Shown here: positions 43,809 through 51,290 of the stretch, piece by piece
Numbering within the stretch: the stretch's first letter is position 1
How the letters are laid out: the number at the start of each line of letters is the position of its first letter
Source: Oscillospiraceae bacterium
GTDB taxonomy: Bacteria; Bacillota; Clostridia; Oscillospirales; Oscillospiraceae
Length of the DNA: 64,000 nt
Reading direction: 5' to 3'
NCBI GenBank assembly: GCA_015067565.1
Contig: SVMF01000008.1
Span: 1-64,000 of the forward strand
Program-made: the position numbers and the translations under genes
The notes under the pieces: model-generated
The model's input: the letters and a program-made list of their open reading frames with translations, nothing else
What the model was told of the DNA's origin: nothing
The model's database searches: none

Positions 43809-45210
43809 CAAGGATCTGCGTTCCCGTCAGGAGACACGGGAGCTGATAGAATGTGCGCACTGCGCATATGAAGAACTCAAGCATTTTGACCAAAGCAGAA
43901 TTGATCGGATCGTCGAAGCAATTGCGCAAGCGGGCGTCAAGAATGCCGCAATGCTCGGAACGCTGGCCTGCGAAGAAACGGGCTTCGGCAATGCCGAGGA
44001 CAAGGCAGAAAAAAACCGTTTTGCCTCTGAGCGCGTTTACGAAGCCATCCGCGATATGAAGACAGTCGGCATTTTGCGAAAAAATGGCAAGGTTTGGGAC
44101 ATTGGTGTGAGTGTCGGCGTGATCGCAGGTATCGTTCCTTCGACCAATCCGACCTCAACTGTGATCTACAAGGCACTGATCGCTCTCAAGGCAGGCAGTC
44201 CCATCGTCTTTTCCCCACACCCGGGCGCGGTTAAATGCACCTTGAAAACAGCGCAGCTTCTATCTGAGGCAGCCTGCAGCGCTGGCTGTCCAAAGGGGGC
44301 CATCGGGTGCATCAGCACCCCAACCATGGATGCCGTGAACGAGCTGATGCACCACAGGCACACACGGCTAATCCTGGCAACGGGAGGCGGCAACATGGTG
44401 CGTGCCGCTTACTCCAGCGGAAAGCCTGCCATTGGTGTCGGCGCAGGAAACGGCCCAGCCTATATCCACAAATCCGCTAACATCGAACAGGCCGTGCGTG
44501 ACATCATCCGCTCAAAAACCTTTGACAACGGCACGATCTGTGCCTCGGAGCAAAGTGTCATTTTGGAGGATTGCTGTGCCGATAAGGTGCGTGAGGAGTT
44601 CAAACGCCAGAAGGCCTACTTTCTCAATTCTGAGGAGGCAGGAAGGCTGTCCGGACTTCTGCTGCGTGCCGACGGAAGTATGAATCCGAAGGTCGTGGGG
44701 AAGACAGCCTACGAGGTCGCCCGACTGGCGGGAGTAGCTGTCCCGCAGGATACAAGTGTTCTCATCGCACACGAGACCGAAGCCGGCCCGACAAGACCTT
44801 ATTCTCGTGAAAAGCTCTGTCCCGTCCTTGCCTTGTTCGTCGAAAGGAACGAGGACACGATCCTCAAACGCGCCATTGAGGTTCTGCTGGGCGAGGGTGC
44901 AGGGCACACTTTCTCCATCCACGCAACCGATGAGAGCGTGATCGAGCGCTTTGCCCTGCAGATCCCCGTGTCAAGATTTTTGGTAAACACTCCGTCCTCT
45001 CTGGGCGGTGTCGGCTACAGCACAGAGCTCTTCCCCGCCCTGACGCTCGGCTGTGGTGCGGTAGGCGGCAGCTCTTCTTCCAACAATATTGGTCCTTTGG
45101 ATCTGGTCAACATCCGTCGGGTGGCCTGGGGCACCGACACAAAACAAAACCGCTTTGACGCATCGCTGATCGATGCTCTGGCGGAGGAAATTCTGAAAAA
45201 ATTACGGTAG
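43798..45210 (+). CDS. eutE: acetaldehyde dehydrogenase EutE
   Basis: A 470-residue CoA-acylating aldehyde dehydrogenase converting acetaldehyde to acetyl-CoA with NAD. The catalytic Cys248 lies in [11 protein letters not shown]; the cofactor region includes [15 protein letters not shown] and [15 protein letters not shown]. The C-terminus has [15 protein letters not shown]. The start at 43798 has AGAGGAG 6 bases upstream; an open frame extending to 43648 lies within eutL. EutE encapsulation usually relies on an N-terminal helix; the present N-terminus begins directly in the dehydrogenase fold. Confidence 0.95.
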   Translation: MEFDKDLRSRQETRELIECAHCAYEELKHFDQSRIDRIVEAIAQAGVKNAAMLGTLACEETGFGNAEDKAEKNRFASERVYEAIRDMKTVGILRKNGKVWDIGVSVGVIAGIVPSTNPTSTVIYKALIALKAGSPIVFSPHPGAVKCTLKTAQLLSEAACSAGCPKGAIGCISTPTMDAVNELMHHRHTRLILATGGGNMVRAAYSSGKPAIGVGAGNGPAYIHKSANIEQAVRDIIRSKTFDNGTICASEQSVILEDCCADKVREEFKRQKAYFLNSEEAGRLSGLLLRADGSMNPKVVGKTAYEVARLAGVAVPQDTSVLIAHETEAGPTRPYSREKLCPVLALFVERNEDTILKRAIEVLLGEGAGHTFSIHATDESVIERFALQIPVSRFLVNTPSSLGGVGYSTELFPALTLGCGAVGGSSSSNNIGPLDLVNIRRVAWGTDTKQNRFDASLIDALAEEILKKLR

Positions 45211-45221
45211 GAGGATTTTTT

Positions 45222-45521
45222 ATGATCGCAAACACGAATGCATTGGGAATGGTGGAAACCAGAGGTTTGGTCGGCGCAATCGAAGCAGCCGATGCCATGG
45301 TGAAGTCTGCAAATGTACAGCTTATTGGTAAGGAGCAGGTTGGTGGTGGCCTGGTAACCGTGATGGTGCGTGGCGATGTCGGTGCCGTCAAATCTGCAAC
45401 CGACGCAGGTGCAGCCGCTGCAGAAAAGGTCGGAGAGCTGATCTCCGTTCATGTAATCCCGAGACCGCACAATGAAGTCGAGCTCATTCTGCCGCACGCA
45501 AGTGTGAAGCCTGAAAAATAA
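45222..45521 (+). CDS. eutM: hexameric BMC shell protein EutM-type
   Basis: A 99-residue single BMC-domain (BMC-H) protein, the main shell hexamer. [20 protein letters not shown] and the [17 protein letters not shown] segment are typical, and the loop with [14 protein letters not shown] precedes a short C-terminal tail. It follows eutE by 11 bases with AGGAGG. This is the only BMC-H gene in the operon; no eutS or eutK is present. Confidence 0.95.
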   Translation: MIANTNALGMVETRGLVGAIEAADAMVKSANVQLIGKEQVGGGLVTVMVRGDVGAVKSATDAGAAAAEKVGELISVHVIPRPHNEVELILPHASVKPEK

Positions 45522-46159
45522 TGCTTTTTACGGAACAAACCGTGCTCTCGGCTGTGCAAGGAGGACGCAAGCTTGTGCTCAGTGAGGGTGACCGTCTGAC
45601 GCCGGCTGCGCGGGATCTTCTGCGCCGGCAGGGCATTTGTGTTGTGCAGAAAAAGCCGGAACAGATGACGCATTTGGATAAGGATCATCTGGTAGCAAAG
45701 ACGCATCCGCGCATCGCCTTTCGCGGCAAGCTCGATTCCCTGCAGGCAGAGATCCTGCTGCTGCAGAAGCAACACAATGCGCCCGTTGCCGCTTTGGAGG
45801 ATATGCTTACCCTGATCCGCTCGATCATGAAGGCCGAGGTGCTCAATCAGCCGCTCGGCGGCTACACGATCGCATCTATGGATGAGGCAGAGCTGCACGA
45901 GCGCAGCCATCAACCGCAGAAATATTACGGCATCGGGCATTTCTTACCCACGCACACAGACGGCGCAATCGTTTTGCAGCTCAATCGTCTGCGCACGCTT
46001 GTGCGTGAAACGGAGCTGAGCTGCTGCCATGCATTCACGCAAACAAACGGCAAGGTCTTGCGTCAGGATCTGATCACTGCGCTCAATCGTCTCTCATCAG
46101 CCTGCTGGGTGCTGTGTCTTGCCTGCAAAGGAGGTCAAAATGGATCAACTGGTGGATGA
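45521..46159 (+). CDS. eutT: cobalamin adenosyltransferase EutT-type
   Basis: A 212-residue protein resembling EutT/PduO-like corrinoid adenosyltransferases, which make adenosylcobalamin for EutBC. The N-terminus has the GDRLTPAARDLLRRQGI block typical of eut/pdu cobalamin proteins; FRGKLDSLQAEILLLQ and LTLIRSIMKAEVLNQPL form the helical core. The EutT zinc-binding cysteines are not clearly conserved (CC near 174 and CLACKGG at the end are candidates). It starts on the last base of the eutM stop (TAATG). Confidence 0.85.
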   Translation: MLFTEQTVLSAVQGGRKLVLSEGDRLTPAARDLLRRQGICVVQKKPEQMTHLDKDHLVAKTHPRIAFRGKLDSLQAEILLLQKQHNAPVAALEDMLTLIRSIMKAEVLNQPLGGYTIASMDEAELHERSHQPQKYYGIGHFLPTHTDGAIVLQLNRLRTLVRETELSCCHAFTQTNGKVLRQDLITALNRLSSACWVLCLACKGGQNGSTGG

Positions 46160-46730
46160 ATTGATGGGACGCATTTTCATTGAAATCGAGGCCTCCGGCC
46201 GCCATGTGCACCTGACGGAGGAGGCCAGCGAATATTTCTTTGGGCACAAATTGACCCCGAAACGGCCTCTTTCACAGCCGGGACAGTTTTTATGCCAGGA
46301 GCGTATCAGCATCGTGAGCGAGAAGGGCCGTTTTGACCGTGTTGCCGTCCTCGGCCCAGAGCGCAAGGCCTGTCAGGTCGAGCTCTCCTTGACCGACTGC
46401 ATATCGTTAGGGCTCAGCGCTCCCGTTCGCCAAAGCGGCAACCTGCAGGGTGCTTCTGACATCACACTGGAGGCAAACGGCAAACGCTTGTCCTTAGAAA
46501 AAAGCGTCATCGTCGCGCAGCGCCATATCCACATGACACCGCAGGATGCGAAGATCAAGAATCTGCACGATGGTCAGCGCGTCCGTCTGCGTGCTCTGAC
46601 CGCACGGCCGACCATCTTCGAAGATGTCATTGTGCGTGTCAGTCCGAACTTTCAGACCTATGCACATCTGGACTATGACGAGGCCAATGCCTGCGGCTAT
46701 CAAAAAGGAGATTTGGGGTTGATCGTATGA
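46140..46730 (+). CDS. pduL: phosphate propanoyl/acetyltransferase PduL-type
   Basis: A 196-residue PduL-family phosphotransacylase that would convert acetyl-CoA to acetyl phosphate, regenerating CoA inside the shell. Each of two PduL repeats has its zinc/His motif: SGRHVHLTEE (about residue 19) and AQRHIHMTPQDA (about 123). The start at 46140 has AAGGAGG 5 bases upstream; the frame to 46119 lies in eutT. The N-terminal helix DQLVDELMGRI could be a short encapsulation signal. It takes the place of EutD. Confidence 0.93.
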   Translation: MDQLVDELMGRIFIEIEASGRHVHLTEEASEYFFGHKLTPKRPLSQPGQFLCQERISIVSEKGRFDRVAVLGPERKACQVELSLTDCISLGLSAPVRQSGNLQGASDITLEANGKRLSLEKSVIVAQRHIHMTPQDAKIKNLHDGQRVRLRALTARPTIFEDVIVRVSPNFQTYAHLDYDEANACGYQKGDLGLIV

Positions 46731-47185
46731 ACGAAGCGTTGATCGAGCAGATCGTCGATGAGGTGCGCAGGCGGCAGTGTCTTCCAAACGCACTTTTGCT
46801 CGGTCGCAAACCGACACAGGAAACAGGTTTTCACTATGTCACTGAAGGCGATTACAGCGCAATTGTCATCGGCTCGTTGAGCGCACATGAGCTGCTTCAA
46901 TTTCCGAATGAAGCTGTCACAGAGGCCCTGCTTGCAGGAAAGGCCGTCTATCTGTGCGAGGAAGGCCTTGATTATCGAAGTCACAGCCGTAGCGCAAACA
47001 GAGTGCTTTGGAGCAAACTTTTATCGTGTGAGCGCCAGCTGAAACAGTTTGGAGTTCAATTCCTCGGTATAAAGCAGCAGCGACTTGTGACCGCCGACGA
47101 AGTTCGGAGACTGCTGCGTGAAGGTCAGCCGATCCACGGTCGTCTGACCCCGCTTGCCAAAGATGTGCTGGAGGGAAAAACATGA
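46727..47185 (+). CDS. eut operon accessory protein (uncharacterised)
   Basis: A 152-residue protein resembling the uncharacterised ethanolamine-operon family of Firmicutes (TIGR02536-like, from memory). An N-terminal amphipathic helix (EALIEQIVDEVRRR) has the pattern of microcompartment encapsulation peptides. The middle (YSAIVIGSLSAHELLQFPNE, ALLAGKAVYLCEEGLDY) looks like a Rossmann/flavodoxin-type alpha-beta fold, and the C-terminus carries RLTPLAKDVLEG. No catalytic residues are assignable. It overlaps pduL and eutN by 4 bases each, so it is translated with the shell and enzyme genes. Confidence 0.75.
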   Translation: MNEALIEQIVDEVRRRQCLPNALLLGRKPTQETGFHYVTEGDYSAIVIGSLSAHELLQFPNEAVTEALLAGKAVYLCEEGLDYRSHSRSANRVLWSKLLSCERQLKQFGVQFLGIKQQRLVTADEVRRLLREGQPIHGRLTPLAKDVLEGKT

Positions 47186-47430
47186 CCCTCGGTACGGTTT
47201 TGGGCGCAGTTTGGGCAACAAAAAAATGCCCCGATCTATCGGGGCAGAGCTTTCTGCGCGTGCAGTGCGAAGATCACCTTATCGTTGCAGCGGATCTGGT
47301 CGGCGCAGGTCAGGGCGATCGGGTGATCCTCGCCTTTGGCGGTGCGGCAAGATTGGCACGCAATGTGCCCGTGGATGCCGCCATCATTGCAATTCTGGAC
47401 GATTCGGAGGCTTCCTATGTCGATCAATGA
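47182..47430 (+). CDS. eutN: pentameric shell vertex protein EutN
   Basis: An 82-residue EutN/CcmL (BMC-P) protein that caps the vertices of the microcompartment. LGTVLGAVWATKKCPDLSG at the N-terminus and VAADLVGAGQGDRVILAFGGAAR match the family; VDAAIIAILD closes the beta barrel. GGAGGG lies 6 bases before the ATG. It overlaps eutH by 14 bases. Confidence 0.94.
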   Translation: MTLGTVLGAVWATKKCPDLSGQSFLRVQCEDHLIVAADLVGAGQGDRVILAFGGAARLARNVPVDAAIIAILDDSEASYVDQ

Positions 47431-48499
47431 AAGCATTCTGTGGCTCATGGCAGGCTTCATGCTCTTGGGCGCTCTTGACCGCATCTTCGGTTCGCGGTTC
47501 GGACTGGGAAAACAGTTTGAGGAGGGCATTCTCGCCATTGGTGCTTTGGCGCTGTCAATGCTCGGTATCATGGCGATCTCCCCTGTTCTTGCACAGCTGC
47601 TCAAACCCATACTCGTTCCCGTCTATGGTTTCTTAGGTGCCGATCCGGCCATGTTTGCAGGTACGATCCTTGCCAATGACATGGGCGGTGCCACTTTGGC
47701 GCAAGAGCTCGCACAGTCGAAGCAGGCCGCGCAATTCGGTGGCCTGGTCATCGGCTCAACATTAGGCGCAACCATCGTATTTATCATCCCTGTGGCACTC
47801 GGTATCATCAAGGCGGAAGATCGCGCCTTCTTTGCCAAGGGCATTCTGGCAGGCATCATCACGATTCCCTTTGGGGCCCTGGCCGCGGGTCTGATCGCAG
47901 GCTTCGACATCTTTATGATCCTGCGAAATCTCATTCCCATTGCACTCTTTGCGGTCTTGATTGCCCTGGGGCTTTGGAAGTTTGAAAAAGCAATGGTCCA
48001 GGGATTTTTGTGGTTTGGTCGGATCATTCTGGCTGTGATCACCGTCGGTCTGGCCGCCGGGATCTTTGAGGAATTGACCTCCATCACCTTGGTCAGAGGC
48101 ATGGCACCTCTGTCTGAGGGTGCGACAGTCGTTGCGGACATCGGCTTTGTTCTGGCCGGTGCCTTTGTGCTGGTGTTCGTTCTGACGAAGCTACTGAAAA
48201 AGCCGCTGATGAAGCTCGGCGCGCTTTTGGGAATGAACGACATCGCAGCTGCAGGTCTGATCGCAAGTCTTGCCAACTGCATTCCCACCTTCGGAATGCT
48301 CAAAGACATGGACGGCAGAGGAAAGGTCATCAATGTCGCCTTTGCGGTCTCGGCCGCCTTCGTGTTCGGGGACCATTTGGGCTTCACCGCCGGGTTTGAT
48401 GCAGGAATGCTCGTTCCGGTCATCGTCGGCAAGCTCACGGGCGGCATCTGCGCCATCGCTCTGGCGATGCTCCTGACAAAAAAAACGGAAAGGACTTAG
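47417..48499 (+). CDS. eutH: ethanolamine permease EutH
   Basis: A 360-residue membrane protein with about ten to eleven helices. GTILANDMGGATLAQELA, GSTLGATIVFIIP, LIASLANCIPTFGMLKDMDGRG and FGDHLGFTAGFD match EutH, which brings ethanolamine into the cell. The start is the ATG at 47417 with GGAGG 6 bases upstream; the longer frame lies inside eutN. It is the last gene of the operon. Its TAG stop (48497-48499) lies in the loop region of the terminator 48482-48512. Confidence 0.94.
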   Translation: MSINESILWLMAGFMLLGALDRIFGSRFGLGKQFEEGILAIGALALSMLGIMAISPVLAQLLKPILVPVYGFLGADPAMFAGTILANDMGGATLAQELAQSKQAAQFGGLVIGSTLGATIVFIIPVALGIIKAEDRAFFAKGILAGIITIPFGALAAGLIAGFDIFMILRNLIPIALFAVLIALGLWKFEKAMVQGFLWFGRIILAVITVGLAAGIFEELTSITLVRGMAPLSEGATVVADIGFVLAGAFVLVFVLTKLLKKPLMKLGALLGMNDIAAAGLIASLANCIPTFGMLKDMDGRGKVINVAFAVSAAFVFGDHLGFTAGFDAGMLVPVIVGKLTGGICAIALAMLLTKKTERT

Positions 48500-48512
48500 T
48501 CCTTTCCGTTTT
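48482..48512 (+). terminator. eutH terminator; left copy of 31-bp duplication
   Basis: A perfect palindromic stem (AAAACGGAAAGGACT with its complement) ending in TTTT; identical over 31 bases to 48688-48718. It contains the eutH stop codon. Confidence 0.9.
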
Positions 48513-48687
48513 CAGACTGTCGAAAAACGATAGTCTTGTCATTGCGAGACCGCCGAATAGGCGGTCGTGGCAATCTCGAAAGTTTGATTTTTATCTTTCT
48601 TTCGGTAGAATAGCAAACTTTCAGCACGAGATCGCCACGTCGCTGCGCTCCTCGCGATGACACGATAAGAACTTTTTTGACACGCTC
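48513..48687 (-). mobile_element. MITE-like element C with REP-type core (inverted)
   Basis: 175 bp between two identical 31-bp terminators. On the plus strand it begins CAGACTGTCGAAAAAC and ends ACTTTTTTGACACGCTC, the same ends as elements A and B in inverted orientation. The core (48538-48661) is different: nested palindromes GTCATTGCGAG/CTCGCGATGAC, CGTGGCAATCTCG/CGAGATCGCCACG and GAAAGTTTG/CAAACTTTC. These resemble REP-type repeats common in bacterial intergenic DNA. No coding potential is seen. Confidence 0.8.
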
Positions 48688-48718
48688 AAAACGGAAAGGA
48701 CTTAGTCCTTTCCGTTTT
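48688..48718 (-). terminator. glycosyltransferase terminator; right copy of 31-bp duplication
   Basis: Identical to 48482-48512. It contains the TAA stop of the glycosyltransferase gene (48702-48704, minus strand). Both genes thus end in a copy of what was probably one shared bidirectional terminator. Confidence 0.9.
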
Positions 48719-49625
48719 GGCAGGTTTCGGCCACGATGTAACGCGGTCGATCCTTGATTTCTTCATAAATATTGCCTACATAGTATCCAATGATACCAAG
48801 GCTGATCATAATCAAGCTGCCAATAAACAGCAGCAGCACAATGACCGTCGTAAAGCCACCGAGGGCGATGCCCATGAATTTCTGAACCACCGCAATGACA
48901 CCCATCACCACAGAAACAACCAGTGTCAGCACACCGAGAATGGTGACAATGTGTAGCGGAACAGCCGTAAAAGCTGTAATATTGGACAGAGCATATTTGA
49001 CAAGCGACCAGGTCGACCATTTCGATTCTCCTGCAGTTCGTTCCTGCACCTCGTAGGACACCTCACCTGTCCGGAAGCCGACCCAGGAGGAAAGTGCACG
49101 GAAAAATGCGCGCTTTTCCCGCATGGTCAGGATGACATTCACTGCTTTGCGGTCGAGGAGCTTAAAATCAGAAGCCCTGGACATATCCACCTTCGTGGCA
49201 CGGCTGATCAGGGAGTAAAACAGCTTGGCAAACAGACGGTGCACGACACCCTCCTTGCCCCGGTCAGACTTCACGCCCTCGATAACCTCAATGCCGCCTT
49301 CCCACATCCGATACATCTCCACCAGCTTCTCCGGCGGATGCTGCAGGTCGCAGTCAATGCAAGCAACACAATCCCCCGTGGCATGCTTCAGACCGGCAAA
49401 AATCGCAGCCTCTTTGCCAAAGTTCCGGGAGAAGCGCACACCCTTGACGCACGTATGGTGCTTGGAGGTCTTTTCGATTTCCTCCCATGTGCGGTCCTTC
49501 GAGCCGTCGTCGACAAAGATCAGCTCATGTTCGATCTTGTCCTCTTCTAATATTTTAGAAATACGCTCAGCCGCTGTTGCGACCATCTCCTGCTCATTGT
49601 AAGAAGGAATGACTACGGAAAGCAT
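48702..49625 (-). CDS. GT2 polyprenyl-phosphate glycosyltransferase
   Basis: A 307-residue DPM1/GtrB-like enzyme that transfers a sugar from a nucleotide to undecaprenyl phosphate at the cytoplasmic membrane face. The GT2 domain (1-215) has VVIPSYNEQE, FVDDGSKDRTW, RFSRNFGKEAA and the DxD region CIDCDLQHPPE. Two C-terminal transmembrane helices (about 230-255 and 265-290) follow. Such enzymes feed sugars to wall polymers or glycoproteins. The donor sugar is unknown. AGGAGG lies 7 bases before the ATG. It is single, convergent with eutH and divergent from ansA. Confidence 0.92.
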   Translation of the reverse strand: MLSVVIPSYNEQEMVATAAERISKILEEDKIEHELIFVDDGSKDRTWEEIEKTSKHHTCVKGVRFSRNFGKEAAIFAGLKHATGDCVACIDCDLQHPPEKLVEMYRMWEGGIEVIEGVKSDRGKEGVVHRLFAKLFYSLISRATKVDMSRASDFKLLDRKAVNVILTMREKRAFFRALSSWVGFRTGEVSYEVQERTAGESKWSTWSLVKYALSNITAFTAVPLHIVTILGVLTLVVSVVMGVIAVVQKFMGIALGGFTTVIVLLLFIGSLIMISLGIIGYYVGNIYEEIKDRPRYIVAETCQNGKD

Positions 49626-49646
49626 TCTCTCACCTCCTGCCGTTTT

Positions 49647-49675
49647 ATTTTACCGCCCGATCGAGATTTTGTCAA
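49647..49675 (-). promoter_or_regulatory. promoter of GT2 gene
   Basis: TTGACA (49670-49675), 17-base spacer, TAAAAT (49647-49652) on the minus strand. Confidence 0.75.
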
Positions 49676-49683
49676 TCTTTTGA

Positions 49684-49712
49684 TTGTTCTTTGACAAATT
49701 TCGTGCTATACT
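49684..49712 (+). promoter_or_regulatory. promoter of ansA-trmH operon
   Basis: TTGTTC (49684-49689), 17-base spacer, TATACT (49707-49712) with an extended TGC before the -10. A nearby TTGACA (49691-49696) is too close to TATACT (10 bases) to serve as its -35. Confidence 0.55.
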
Positions 49713-49740
49713 ATCTGTATAAACAAAATGGAGGCGTCCT

Positions 49741-50748
49741 ATGAAGAAGGTTTTAATGCTCGGTACGGGTGGTACCATCGCCTCGGGAAAGAGCGACAGC
49801 GGACTTGTGCCGATCCTGACCAGCCATGAACTCGTTGCTCAGGTACCCGAAATTTCATCTCTGTGTGATGTGGATTGTGTGCAGCTTTTCTCCATCGATT
49901 CAACCAACATCACCCCCTCGCACTGGCTGCAGGTCGCATCCGCCATCCGCGAGAATTATGACCGTTACGACGGCTTCGTGATCGCCCACGGCACGGATAC
50001 TATGGCTTATACGGCCGCTGCGCTGTCATACCTGATTCAATTTTCCCCGAAACCAATCATCTTAACAGGCGCGCAAAAGCCGATTTTGTTTGAAAACACG
50101 GACTCCAAGACCAATTTGGCCGATGCGTTCCGTGTCGCGGTGTCCGATCTGCGCGGTGTGATGATCGTCTTTAACGGCCGCGTGATCCTCGGCACCCGTG
50201 CAAGAAAGACTCGTACGACCAGTTTTCAGGCCTTTTCGAGCATCAACTACCCCCTTCTGGCCGTGGTACAAAACGGCTTCCTGATGGAGTACATCCGTCC
50301 GATGTGCCATGAAAAACCGACCTTTTATGATACGCTCAATCCTCGTGTCGGCCTGATGAAGATGATCCCCGGTGCCGACTGCGGACTGCTGTCATACTTA
50401 ATTGCACACAATGATGCCGTGATTATTGAAAGCTACGGTGTCGGCGGTCTGCCGTCATATCAGGGCAGCGGATTCTTTGATGTCATCCGTAATGCCATTG
50501 GCAATGGAAAAACCATCGTCATGACTACACAGGTGCAAAACGAGGGCAGCAACCTCGCCGTTTACGATGTCGGCTTCCATCTGAAGAATCATCTGCAGCT
50601 GTTGGAGGCCTATGACATGACCACAGAATCCGCCCTGGCAAAGCTGATGTGGATTTTGGGCATGAGCACAGATTCCAAACAGATTCGCAAGCTTTTCTGC
50701 ACACCGATCGCCCACGATCTTCTGCATCTGAAAGAAGGACCTCAATGA
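49741..50748 (+). CDS. ansA: type I L-asparaginase
   Basis: A 335-residue cytoplasmic-type asparaginase hydrolysing Asn to Asp and ammonia. The first catalytic Thr is in LGTGGTIASG and the second in AHGTDTMAYTAAALS; LTGAQKPI completes the site. There is no signal peptide. GGAGG lies 6 bases before the ATG. It is the first gene of a six-gene run with overlapping ends; its stop overlaps the next start (ATGA). Confidence 0.95.
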   Translation: MKKVLMLGTGGTIASGKSDSGLVPILTSHELVAQVPEISSLCDVDCVQLFSIDSTNITPSHWLQVASAIRENYDRYDGFVIAHGTDTMAYTAAALSYLIQFSPKPIILTGAQKPILFENTDSKTNLADAFRVAVSDLRGVMIVFNGRVILGTRARKTRTTSFQAFSSINYPLLAVVQNGFLMEYIRPMCHEKPTFYDTLNPRVGLMKMIPGADCGLLSYLIAHNDAVIIESYGVGGLPSYQGSGFFDVIRNAIGNGKTIVMTTQVQNEGSNLAVYDVGFHLKNHLQLLEAYDMTTESALAKLMWILGMSTDSKQIRKLFCTPIAHDLLHLKEGPQ

Positions 50749-51290
50749 TCATCGAATCCATTGAGCAAGCGCTTGCTACCCTCCCCATCGCACAATACGA
50801 ATGGTTCCGAACGGAAGACTTGACATTCTCCGAACGAGTTCGTACAATCTGCCAAACGCAGTGCCCCCGCTACGGCAAAAGCTGGGCCTGCCCTCCTGCG
50901 GTCGGCACGGTGGAAGAATGCAGACGCAAATGCCTTTCTTATCCGAATGGTTTGTTGATTGCAACCTTGCACGAAGTGGATGACAGCTCTGACATGGTGC
51001 AAACCCTTGCCACCCGTGTGCCTCATGAGGAACTGACGCATCAGGTTGCAAAGCTTCTGAAGGCTAGCAGCGCAGAGATCTACGCCCTTTCCGGCGATTC
51101 GTGTTCCATCTGCGATACATGCACCTTCCCCAACGCGCCCTGTGCGCATCCGGAGCAGATGCTCCCATGTGTGGAAAGCCATGGGATCCTTGTAACAGAG
51201 CTCATGGAATCACATGGAATCTCTTTTCAATTTTCAGGCAATGTCGTCACCTGGATCAGTCTGATCTTGTTTCGAAAGGAGGATTTATGA
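50745..51290 (+). CDS. DUF2284 Cys-rich putative metal-binding protein
   Basis: A 181-residue protein of the DUF2284 family. CPRYGKSWACPPAVGTVEEC near residue 40 and CSICDTCTFPNAPCAHPEQM near residue 121 give about eight cysteines positioned for an iron-sulfur cluster or zinc. The function is not established. The start is the ATG at 50745 inside the ansA stop; a longer frame lies in ansA. It is followed by copA with a 4-base overlap. The placement before a copper pump could hint at a metal role, but the neighbourhood is mixed. Confidence 0.82.
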   Translation: MIIESIEQALATLPIAQYEWFRTEDLTFSERVRTICQTQCPRYGKSWACPPAVGTVEECRRKCLSYPNGLLIATLHEVDDSSDMVQTLATRVPHEELTHQVAKLLKASSAEIYALSGDSCSICDTCTFPNAPCAHPEQMLPCVESHGILVTELMESHGISFQFSGNVVTWISLILFRKEDL

